From: Hyphomicrobiaceae bacterium
GTDB taxonomy: Bacteria; Pseudomonadota; Alphaproteobacteria; Rhizobiales; Hyphomicrobiaceae
Direction of reading: 5' to 3'
Assembly (NCBI GenBank): GCA_025359185.1
Contig: JANYHF010000048.1
Span: forward strand, 1-40,159
DNA: 40,159 nucleotides
This document shows, in pieces, positions 33,794-40,159 of this stretch (position 1 is the stretch's first letter; each line of letters starts with the position of its first letter). Both the position numbers and the translations under genes were made by a program. The notes below the pieces were generated by a model. It was not told where the DNA came from. It searched no databases and saw only the letters and a list, made by a program, of their open reading frames with translations.

Positions 33794-34999
33794 TCAAGCC
33801 GCGCGGGCGGTCAGCAACTCGAAGGCTATCGCCCTGGCGGAGACATCCAACTGAAGCGCGTCCTCCAGGCTTGCGGGCGCGGGCAACGATGGCCCCCGCT
33901 CGGCCCGGTCGAGCGTATCGGCCACCACCGCAGGGATGTCAAGAAAGCCGATGTTGCCGTCGAGATATGCGGCAACAGCGACTTCGTTGGCGGCATTCAG
34001 AACCGTGCAGGCGCTGCCGCCGCGCTTGAGTGCAGCTATAGCTATGCCCAATGCGGGAAACCGTGCGAGATCAGGCTCGTCAAACGTCAGTTGGCCGATT
34101 TTGACCAGGTCGAGCCGTGGGGTCGGCACGTCCAGCCGGTCAGGCCAACCCAGCGCATAGGCGATGGGAACGCGCATGTCGTGGGCGCTCATCTGCGCCA
34201 TGACGGACCCGTCGCGGCACTCGACCAGGCAGTGCACGATGGATTGCGGATGTACAATGACGGCGAGCTTGTCTGGCGCGATGTCAAACAGATGATGCGC
34301 CTCGATAAGCTCCAGCCCCTTGTTCATCAGAGTCGCTGAATCAATGGTGATTTTCGGACCCATGTTCCAGGTCGGATGTTTCAGCGCGTCGGCCGGCTTG
34401 GCTTTGGCCATTTGCTCGCGGCTCCAGGTCCGGAAGGGGCCGCCCGAAGCCGTGATGGCAATGCGCTCGATGGCATCAGCCGGGAGACCAACCGTGGCCT
34501 GGAAAATAGCACAGTGCTCACTATCGACCGGCAGCAGCGTGGCACCAGAGGCCGCGACCGTGCGTTTGAACAGGGCTCCTGCGGTGACCAAGCATTCCTT
34601 GTTGGCAAGTGCAATCCGGCAGCCTTGCTTGACCGCCGCCAGTGTCGGGGCGAGCCCGGCCGCGCCGACGATCGCGGCCATCACCCAATCGGCCGGCATG
34701 GCGGCTGCTTCGACAAGTGCGGCCTCTCCGGCGGCCACTTTGATGCCGGTCCCGCTCAAAAGTCCGCGCAAACGGTTGTAGGCCTCGGGATCGGCGACCA
34801 CAGCGAGTTGCGCGTGGTGGTGCAGCGCCAATTCGGCAAGGCGGCTGTAGTTGCCGTTGGCAGTCAGGGCGATGACCTCATAACGCCCAGGATCGCGCCC
34901 GATAAGATCGAGCGTGCTTTCGCCAACCGATCCCGTCGCGCCGAGCACACTGACCCGCAGCTTTGCGCCGGTCTCAGGTTTGACAGGGTTCAGGGCCAA
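33794..34999 (-). CDS. dxr: 1-deoxy-D-xylulose 5-phosphate reductoisomerase
   Basis: Second step of the MEP isoprenoid pathway (NADPH-dependent). The 401-aa product has the NADPH motif VLGATGSVGESTLDLI (17-32), the metal and substrate residues in PVDSEHCAIFQ, TASGGPFRTW and HPTWNMGPKITIDSATLMNKGLE (as three adjoining blocks). The C-terminal NAANEVAVAAYL is present too. The start appears to be a TTG that overlaps the cdsA stop by ten bases; no ATG is available near the family N-terminus. Confidence 0.93.
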   Translation of the reverse strand: MALNPVKPETGAKLRVSVLGATGSVGESTLDLIGRDPGRYEVIALTANGNYSRLAELALHHHAQLAVVADPEAYNRLRGLLSGTGIKVAAGEAALVEAAAMPADWVMAAIVGAAGLAPTLAAVKQGCRIALANKECLVTAGALFKRTVAASGATLLPVDSEHCAIFQATVGLPADAIERIAITASGGPFRTWSREQMAKAKPADALKHPTWNMGPKITIDSATLMNKGLELIEAHHLFDIAPDKLAVIVHPQSIVHCLVECRDGSVMAQMSAHDMRVPIAYALGWPDRLDVPTPRLDLVKIGQLTFDEPDLARFPALGIAIAALKRGGSACTVLNAANEVAVAAYLDGNIGFLDIPAVVADTLDRAERGPSLPAPASLEDALQLDVSARAIAFELLTARAA

Positions 35000-35835
35000 A
35001 ACAGCAGCCCCATGCCGGGATGCAGGGGATTGCGCAGCATGGCGAACACGGTGGCTATCGCGGCGGCCGCCATCAAACCGTCGATCCGGTCTAGCACGCC
35101 GCCATGGCCGGGAATGAGACGGCTGGCATCTTTGAGGCCGAAGCGCCGTTTCAGTGCCGATTCCGCCAGATCGCCCATCTCAGCAGCAAGGCTCAGCAAG
35201 AGGGCGACAAACACCAGGGCCAGGCCGTCGCGGCTGGCGAGCACTTGGCTGGCAACGCCGCCAACGATGCCCGCCAAAAGCAATCCGCCCAAAGCGCCAG
35301 CCCAGGTTTTGCTTGGGGAAACCGCTGGCCAGAGCTTCGGGCCGCCAATCGTGCGACCAAAGACGAAGCCGCCGATGTCCGTCGCCCAGACCACCAGAAA
35401 CAGGAACAGCACTGCCTCCAGCCCATACAACACGTCGCTACGTAATAGCGCCAGACAGACGGCCGGCAGCCCAATGGCGGCAACGCCGACCCCGGTTAGC
35501 TGGTCCTTTTGGTGCAGCCGCAGGACAAGTAGAACAATGCTGACGACAACGAGGCCGATTGAAGCTGGTACTGCGTAGCCTGCTGTGGACAGAAGCGTAG
35601 CCAGCAGCACAGACACCGCCTGCGCGCCGAAATAGCCGTCGAACCCTGCTCCCCTGACAACGCGTCCCCATTCCCAGCTCGCAATAGCGGCCACGGCGCC
35701 TACGAGCATAGCAAATGGCCAGCTGCCCAACCATACAGCCGCCAGGCTTGCGGCAGCTAGCACGGCACCCGACGCAACCCGCTGCCAGAGATCGCCGGGG
35801 CCTTCGGGCGTTTCAGGTTCCGCGACGGTACTCAT
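34990..35835 (-). CDS. cdsA: Phosphatidate cytidylyltransferase
   Basis: Makes CDP-diacylglycerol, the precursor of all phospholipids. The 281-aa membrane protein has about eight hydrophobic segments and the CDP-transferase signature in the C-terminal third: SPSKTWAGALGG (about 173-184), then AEMGDLAESALKRRFGLKD and IPGHGGVLDRIDGLM. It overlaps uppS (ATGA) and dxr (10 nt). Confidence 0.94.
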   Translation of the reverse strand: MSTVAEPETPEGPGDLWQRVASGAVLAAASLAAVWLGSWPFAMLVGAVAAIASWEWGRVVRGAGFDGYFGAQAVSVLLATLLSTAGYAVPASIGLVVVSIVLLVLRLHQKDQLTGVGVAAIGLPAVCLALLRSDVLYGLEAVLFLFLVVWATDIGGFVFGRTIGGPKLWPAVSPSKTWAGALGGLLLAGIVGGVASQVLASRDGLALVFVALLLSLAAEMGDLAESALKRRFGLKDASRLIPGHGGVLDRIDGLMAAAAIATVFAMLRNPLHPGMGLLFWP

Positions 35836-36560
35836 GCGCTCGACCGCTGCGTGAGACCGCCGAAGCGCCGGTCGCGCGACTGGAAGGCAGCGATGGCCGC
35901 TTCCATATGGCCCCGGTTGAAGTCAGGCCAGTACGCATCGATAAACACCAGCTCGGCATAGGCGAGTTGCCAGAGCAGAAAATTGCTTAGGCGCTGCTCG
36001 CCGCTGGTGCGGATGAAAAGATCCGGATCGGGAATATCATGCGTGAGAAGGGCGCTGGCGAACAGCTCGGGTCCGACGTCGGCGGCTTTGATCTCGCCCT
36101 TTTCTACGCGCTCGGCAATCCGGCGGGCCGCACCTGCGATCTCGGTGCGCGCACCATAGTTGAAGGCGACCACCAAGGTGAGGCCGGTGTTGGACTGAGT
36201 AACAGTCTCTGACTCTGATATCAGCGCAACAATATCAGCGTCCAGCCCAACGCGTTCGCCGATGACCCGGACGCGCACATTGGCTTTATGCAACTGCGCA
36301 AGGTCGCTCTGGATGAAGCGGCGCATCAGCCCCATCAGATCAAGTATTTCCGATTTCGGCCGCGTCCAGTTCTCGGACGAGAAGCTGAAGAGGGTGAGGT
36401 ACGGGATATCGAGCGCCCGGGCCGACTTTACGGCTTCACGCACGGCTTCGACGCCACGGCGATGGCCTTCCAGCCTTGGCAGTCCATGCTGTTTGGCCCA
36501 ACGCCCGTTACCATCCATGACGATGGCGATGTGCTGAGGCTTCACCGGCAGCTGCTCCAC
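35832..36560 (-). CDS. uppS: Undecaprenyl diphosphate synthase
   Basis: Cis-prenyltransferase making the C55 carrier lipid of cell-wall and O-antigen synthesis. The 242-aa product has VMDGNGRWAKQ with catalytic D16, GHRRGVEAVREAV, FSFSSENWTRP (about 58-68), and the C-terminal DLFIRTSGEQRLSNFLLWQLAY. Start is a GTG with GGGGGA about five bases upstream. Next to dxr and cdsA it links isoprenoid and lipid supply. Confidence 0.95.
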   Translation of the reverse strand: MEQLPVKPQHIAIVMDGNGRWAKQHGLPRLEGHRRGVEAVREAVKSARALDIPYLTLFSFSSENWTRPKSEILDLMGLMRRFIQSDLAQLHKANVRVRVIGERVGLDADIVALISESETVTQSNTGLTLVVAFNYGARTEIAGAARRIAERVEKGEIKAADVGPELFASALLTHDIPDPDLFIRTSGEQRLSNFLLWQLAYAELVFIDAYWPDFNRGHMEAAIAAFQSRDRRFGGLTQRSSA

Positions 36561-36652
36561 ATCGTCCCCCGAACGTCGCCCCGAAACCTAGACCAACCCA
36601 GTCAAACTGCAAGTCTTCGCCGTGGCCGGGCCATGACGACGATGTTCGTCAT

Positions 36653-37213
36653 TTAGACGTGCATGATCTCGGCTTCCTTGGCGAGCAGTCCTGAATCAAC
36701 CTCTTTTATGGTCTTGTCGGTCAGTTCCTGCATCTTGGCTGAGAGTTTGCGGTGCTCGTCCTCGCCAATGCTCTTGTCTTTTTCGAGCTTCTTCAAGAGC
36801 TCCATGCCATCGCGGCGGACATTGCGCATGGCGACGCGTGCAGCCTCTGAATATTTGTGCGCGATCTTCACGATCTCTCTTCGGCGATCCTCCGTCAGGT
36901 CAGGTAGCCGCAAACGGACGATTTGGCCATCGATGCTCGGACTGACACCGAGATTGCTGTCTCGGATGGCTTTTTCGACGGCAGCCACGGTCGCCTTGTC
37001 CCAGACCTGAACGGAGATGGTGCGTGGCTCAGGCACCGAGATGGTGCCGACTTGGGTGATAGGCATCCGCTGGCCGTAAACATCGACCATAATCGGATCG
37101 AGCATGGCGGCGTTGGCGCGGCCCGTGCGCAGACCACTGAATTCGTGTTTAAGGCCCTGCATGGCGCCATGCATCCGCTTCTCGAAGTCCTTGATGTCGA
37201 AAGTGCCGGCCAT
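36653..37213 (-). CDS. frr: Ribosome recycling factor
   Basis: Splits the post-termination ribosome together with EF-G. The 186-aa product from the ATG at 37213 (GGGAGAG upstream) is of standard length and begins MAGTFDIKDFEKRMHGAM. It has FSGLRTGRANAAMLDPIMVDVYG and the C-terminal helix with EDEHRKLSAKMQELTDKTI. The longer open frame upstream adds 14 non-family residues. Follows pyrH by 65 nt. Confidence 0.95.
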   Translation of the reverse strand: MAGTFDIKDFEKRMHGAMQGLKHEFSGLRTGRANAAMLDPIMVDVYGQRMPITQVGTISVPEPRTISVQVWDKATVAAVEKAIRDSNLGVSPSIDGQIVRLRLPDLTEDRRREIVKIAHKYSEAARVAMRNVRRDGMELLKKLEKDKSIGEDEHRKLSAKMQELTDKTIKEVDSGLLAKEAEIMHV

Positions 37214-37278
37214 TGTTCGCTCTCCCTGTCGTCCGTTCGCCCGCCGCCCGTTCACCAGGTCTGTCGCGGGCCAATCCG

Positions 37279-38013
37279 TCAGACTGTCTGTTCACACACG
37301 ATCGTAGCGCGTGCCTGACCCGTCAACAGCCGCTGCAGATTTCCCGGCTCACGGATCGAGAACACAATTATCGGAATACCATTGTCGCGGGCAAGCGCGA
37401 TTGCGGCCATGTCCATGACAGCGAGGCGTTTGGTCAGCACATCGTCAAAGCTGATCGTATCATAACGCGTGGCTTTCGGGTCTTTTTTGGGGTCCGCTGA
37501 ATAGACGCCATCGACTTGCGTGGCCTTGGCGATGGCGTCGCAGCCCATTTCAGCGGCTCTGAGCGCAGCTGTCGTATCGGTGGTAAAGTATGGATTGCCG
37601 GTGCCAGCGGCGAAGATCACGACGCGCTTGCGGTCCAGGTGGCGGCGGGCACGTTGCGGCACGAAATTTTCGCAGACCGTCGGCATGGGAATGGCGGACA
37701 TGACTGTGACGGCCTGGCCGTTGCGTTCGAGCGCGTTGCCCAGCGCTAGCGCGTTCATGACGGTTGCCAACATGCCCATATAATCGGCGGTGCCCCGGTC
37801 CATCCCCTTTGCGGCGCCCTGCAGACCGCGGAAGATGTTGCCGCCGCCGACCACGACCGCCATCTCCGTGCCCGCCTCGACGCCCGCTTTGATGTCCCGC
37901 GCCAGCTGCTCGACGACTGCGGTGTCGATGCCGTAAGCCCCGGCCCCCATCAGCGCCTCGCCGGAGAGTTTTAGGAGGAGGCGGTTGAATTTTATGGGCA
38001 TGGGGGTGGGCAT
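37279..38013 (-). CDS. pyrH: Uridylate kinase
   Basis: Bacterial hexameric UMP kinase. The 244-aa product has [12 protein letters not shown] (about 12-23), [11 protein letters not shown] (about 53-63), [35 protein letters not shown] (about 141-160), and [22 protein letters not shown] at 38013 (GGAG 14 bases upstream) and at 38001 are both possible; the frame runs open to 38166 but the added part is low-complexity Pro-rich. First gene of the array on the minus strand. It is normally preceded by tsf; here a divergent accessory gene lies there. Confidence 0.93.
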   Translation of the reverse strand: MPTPMPIKFNRLLLKLSGEALMGAGAYGIDTAVVEQLARDIKAGVEAGTEMAVVVGGGNIFRGLQGAAKGMDRGTADYMGMLATVMNALALGNALERNGQAVTVMSAIPMPTVCENFVPQRARRHLDRKRVVIFAAGTGNPYFTTDTTAALRAAEMGCDAIAKATQVDGVYSADPKKDPKATRYDTISFDDVLTKRLAVMDMAAIALARDNGIPIIVFSIREPGNLQRLLTGQARATIVCEQTV

Positions 38014-38104
38014 GGGGGGATGCGTGCTCCGTGGCGGGTGGTGCGGGAAGGGATGCGGGATTGGGGCGGCGGGGTCAAGGGGTGGGGGCGTCCGCAGGGG
38101 GGGG
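37996..38104 (+). other. G-quadruplex-prone tract over the pyrH start
   Basis: The plus strand, which is the template for pyrH, carries GGG-N3-GGGGG-N-GGG-N3-GGGGGG (37996-38019). A second run is separated by short loops (38045-38104), with at least eight runs of three or more G in 60 bases, ending in eight G. Both fit the rule G3+N1-7 four times. The pyrH mRNA leader is correspondingly C-rich. Chance is unlikely at this density. Confidence 0.6.
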
Positions 38105-38192
38105 CCAAAAGCGGTCGCTCTCTCCGAGTACATGTTGGTCCATGGTATGGTAACAGACATGCCCACGATCCAATGACCTGAGGTCCTTTCGG

Positions 38193-39199
38193 ATGTCGAG
38201 CCAGCAGCATCCCCACGTCACATTCTCAGTTCGTTACCGAGAATCCTTTTTACCCACGTTGAATGCGATTACGGCTTTACAGCGGGCCGACGAACTTGCG
38301 GACGAAGTGGACGAGCTGATCAGCCTTGAAAAAATCGCTGACAATGACCCGAACTCAGAGCGCAGGCCCAAGCGCCTTGAGCTTATCTCTTATGTAGCCG
38401 TTGGATTGGTTACCTGCCTCGAATGGCACGCTCGCTCTCGATTTATCGATCTGTTGGCGCATTATCCTGAAGAGATTTCCGAGTCAGATGCTAAGCGCAT
38501 CGATAAAGCCGCTCTAGGCCAGTTGACCGCGAGCAAACTCACTGTCCCCCATCTATTAGGTGCCGCAGTAAAGATCAACTCTGTTGAAGACTACACCGAA
38601 ATTATGGATCGACTTTATAAAAAGAGAAATTCAAAAAATAGTGCTAATCGATTACTATCGCTTGTTGTTCCAGATCCTCGCCCATTTCACAACCCAGCCC
38701 ATCAAGAGACAATTCCGGCGCTTCGTGACCTATTCAGTTTCGCCATGAATTGGTTCATGAGATCGGGCTTGGTATGGTTGGCCATCGGAACATACGGTCA
38801 ACTTGGGCGTTGGAGGAAGCCGCATGGTTTGCGAACGTCGTCAGAGCCTCAATGCGCGCTTTGGAGTCTGAGATCACTGCCGTAACGCCCATTGATTTTC
38901 CGAATCGAATCGACGCTGACGGTTTGCCAGAAGACGAGTTTGCAAAGTTTGTTACAATTGCTAAAGATTTGGAAAATCAAATTACCGAAAAACTTCGGAC
39001 AAGCGAATGGCTTGATCACGGGCCCTGGTTGGCTAGCGTCGAAAGCGCCCGTAAGTCTCAAAAAGAAGAGCTCCAATTCATCGACGGCGCAGATTTTCTT
39101 CGTCCCCTACGATACCTCGATCGGCGTAGCGCAGTGAAAGTTGCGTATTTGAAGTCGCGCGTCGAGTTTTTAAGGCTGATCTGCGCTGAAATAGGCTAA
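38193..39199 (+). pseudogene. HEPN-like protein gene broken by a -1 frameshift
   Basis: Two overlapping frames read as one gene of about 335 codons. The first (38193 on, 183 residues to the TTC at 38739) has helical segments such as SYVAVGLVTCLEWHARSRF and VPHLLGAAVKIN. The second continues in the next frame from 38741 with RHELVHEIGLGMVGHRN to a stop at 39199. The expected junction is PALRDLFSF-RHELVHEI: the R-x4-H motif of HEPN ribonucleases falls exactly at the break, which needs one extra base near 38738-38742 to be repaired. In the given sequence the first frame goes on to a stop at 38885 with unrelated residues. No canonical slippery heptamer is seen. Base composition is clearly lower in GC than the neighbours, suggesting transfer. 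HEPN assignment is by motif and helical character only. Confidence 0.6.
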
Positions 39200-39299
39200 T
39201 TGCTACGACAATCTGCTGCTGGCCATCTAACCATTTCAGCCGTTTCGCAACATGCTCCCGCAGTTCGTAGCTCGGCTCGGGGTCGATAGCATCCATTGC

Positions 39300-39464
39300 T
39301 CACCGCGCTTCGGTGCGATTGAAGTCGAATGCTTCGGCGAGCGCCGAGCGCCGGCTGTCCAGCAGTTCGACGCGGGTCGCCTCCTGGCAGTTCATGCCGG
39401 GGATTTCCTCGATCCAGCCGATCCACTAGGGTCCGTCCTGCTTCACGACGGCGGTGTAGTGCAT
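39300..39464 (-). pseudogene. HicB-like antitoxin remnant with internal stop
   Basis: Read on the minus strand from an ATG with GGAGGAG upstream: MHYTAVVKQDGP, a TAG stop at codon 13 (39428-39426), then WIGWIEEIPGMNCQEATRVE and LLDSRRSALAEAFDFNRTEAR to a TGA (39302-39300). This is the HicB-type fold (TAVVKxDGxWWIGWIEEIPG) of 54 codons; a TGG to TAG change would explain the stop. No HicA partner is seen; the following ORF fragment MDAIDPEPSYELREHVAKRL, 39296 downward, is unrecognised and runs into the HEPN-like gene. Confidence 0.65.
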
Positions 39465-39693
39465 GATGCTGTCTCCTCCGATGGCGTGCAGAATAGCATA
39501 GGCGGCACCGGCATCCTATTGGCCCTGGAACGCACCGAATGGGAGTGTGTGGCGCGCCGCCGGCAGCGAATCGCAACCGGCTGCCGAGGGGGCTGACCCC
39601 TATTCCGGCCACGCCTCGACTCGCCCTCCATCAATTTCGCTTCCACACGCGAGCTGTGATAAGTTATCTGAGAGGTTCAAGGAGCATCACCGC

Positions 39694-39945
39694 ATGCGCA
39701 CAATCGAAACCGAACAGGCCTCCCGCGACTGGCGGCGGTTGGCCGCCGACGCCAGCCGCGAGCCCGTGGTGGTGACGGGCGGCGCCGAGGGCGCCATGGT
39801 CGTCATGTCGGAGGCCGAGTTTCAGCGCCTGAAAGGCAAGGCCTGGGATCGGCTGACCGCGGCGATGGACCGAATGGCGGCGGAGGCTGCGGCGTCGGGG
39901 CTGACCGAGGAGAAGCTCGAGGAGCTGCTGGCCGATGAAAGCTGA
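39694..39945 (+). CDS. Phd/YefM-type antitoxin
   Basis: 83 aa from the ATG at 39694 (AAGGAG upstream; a longer frame to 39547 is not family-like). N-terminal dimer and DNA-binding part: MRTIETEQASRDWRRLAADA, then PVVVTGGAEGAMVVMSEAEFQRLK, the typical Phd/YefM core, and an acidic Leu/Ala-rich tail that would bind and block the toxin. The ATG of the PIN gene overlaps its end by 11 bases. The partner toxin is truncated, so this is now probably an orphan antitoxin and autoregulator. Confidence 0.78.
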   Translation: MRTIETEQASRDWRRLAADASREPVVVTGGAEGAMVVMSEAEFQRLKGKAWDRLTAAMDRMAAEAAASGLTEEKLEELLADES

Positions 39946-40027
39946 GCGTGTCGTCCTCGACACGAACGTCCTCATCAGCGCGGCAATCTCGGCACAGGGC
40001 AAACCTAAGCAGACTCTAAGCATTTGA
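39935..40027 (+). pseudogene. PIN-domain toxin, truncated by insertion
   Basis: The frame begins MKAERVVLDTNVLISAAISA with the first catalytic Asp in VLDTNVLIS, the typical start of a VapC-like PIN ribonuclease, and QGKP follows. It then reads six unrelated residues (KQTLSI) to a stop at 40025-40027. Only about 24 of some 130 codons remain, so the later PIN acidic residues are missing. It overlaps the antitoxin start-to-stop as such pairs do. The probable break is at the TA near 40006. Confidence 0.7.
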
Positions 40028-40159
40028 CCAACGAATCCAGTTGGTGATTCCGTCTTCCTACTGATTCGCGGAGGCGGGACATGGCGGGCAAATCTCCAGT
40101 GACTGCGAGTGATGAGCAAAAACGGGCGCTGGAGGCGCTGGCCGGATCGAAGGATCGGC
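40006..40159 (+). mobile_element. Left end of an IS630-type insertion, incomplete
   Basis: Sequence after the PIN break is noncoding for 75 nt, contains a small dyad ACCAAC/GTTGGT (40027-40032, 40040-40045), and leads to a transposase-like start. IS630 elements insert at TA, and a TA occurs at the break (40006-40007). The right end is outside the window, so terminal repeats cannot be confirmed. Confidence 0.5.
40081..40159 (+). CDS. Transposase, IS630-like, 5' part only
   Basis: Open from ATG 40081 (GGAGG six bases upstream) to the window edge, 26 codons. The visible residues MAGKSPVTASDEQKRALEAL and AGSKDR match the start of IS630-family transposases (short leader, then a helix with E/D-x-RALEALA and S-x-DR). 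The catalytic DDE domain would lie beyond the window. Assignment is tentative. Confidence 0.5.
   Translation, partial: MAGKSPVTASDEQKRALEALAGSKDR

Noticed and set aside
34376-35578. Plus-strand frame of 400 codons opposite dxr and cdsA
   Set aside because: Shadow of two conserved genes; no ribosome site and no family similarity.
38730-38745. Programmed -1 frameshift in the HEPN-like gene
   Set aside because: No X XXY YYZ heptamer in the right frame and no stable structure just after it; a simple deletion fits better.
38750-39199. 149-codon frame as an independent gene
   Set aside because: It starts with TTG in the middle of the RHELVH motif and continues the preceding frame; better as the second half of one broken gene.
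1-40159. CRISPR array or tRNA genes
   Set aside because: No regularly spaced direct repeats and no cloverleaf-like segment were found in the intergenic regions by eye.

Overview
The window is about 40 kb of a GC-rich alphaproteobacterial chromosome. Order Hyphomicrobiales (Rhizobiales) is my best guess. The evidence is the gene order ffs-dnaX-ybaB-recR, a complete cpa/tad pilus locus of the Caulobacter/rhizobial type, the LpxI-type lipid A operon running from pyrH to lpxB, and a PuuD-type urate hydroxylase. Most of it is well-ordered core genome. The last 2 kb is an accessory, decaying region.

Layout. (1) 71-3134, plus strand: SRP RNA, dnaX, ybaB and recR, with a double palindromic repeat between ybaB and recR. 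(2) 3144-12447, minus strand: the Tad/Flp pilus locus, transcribed pilA, cpaA, cpaB, cpaC, cpaD, cpaE, cpaF, tadB, tadC. pilA encodes only 59 aa. pilA and cpaA each end in a stem-loop with a T-rich tail. (3) 12931-14882, plus strand: a pilus N-domain protein like the N-terminus of CpaC and two TadE-type pseudopilins, closed by a strong terminator. Similar TTAA-N7-TTGAC sites, close to the CtrA box, lie before cpaB and before the tadE pair, with a weaker one before pilA. (4) 14982-19115: a small four-cysteine secreted protein, a degenerate ThiE-like protein coupled to a secreted Sel1-repeat protein, a fasciclin-domain protein and a secreted phosphodiester-glycosidase-like protein. A 505-base gap here holds an interspersed palindromic repeat. 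(5) 19140-25270, minus strand: urate catabolism (puuD, puuE, allantoicase, allA; every junction overlaps), then an FAD oxidoreductase and an alanine racemase. (6) 25367-38013, minus strand: pyrH, frr, uppS, cdsA, dxr, rseP, bamA, lpxD, fabZ, lpxA, lpxI, lpxB, the conserved envelope-biogenesis cluster.

(7) 38193-40159: the accessory end. It begins with a HEPN-like gene broken by one frameshift exactly at its R-x4-H motif. Next come a HicB-like antitoxin remnant with an internal stop and an intact Phd/YefM-type antitoxin. The PIN toxin partner of that antitoxin is cut after about 24 codons by what looks like an IS630-type element, which runs off the window. This cluster of disabled toxin and defence genes next to pyrH, where rpsB-tsf would usually lie, is the most unusual part of the window. 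I found no convincing new multi-gene system. The best leads are the broken HEPN-like gene, the shared regulatory motif of the pilus units, the G-rich tract at the start of pyrH and the degenerate ThiE/Sel1 pair.
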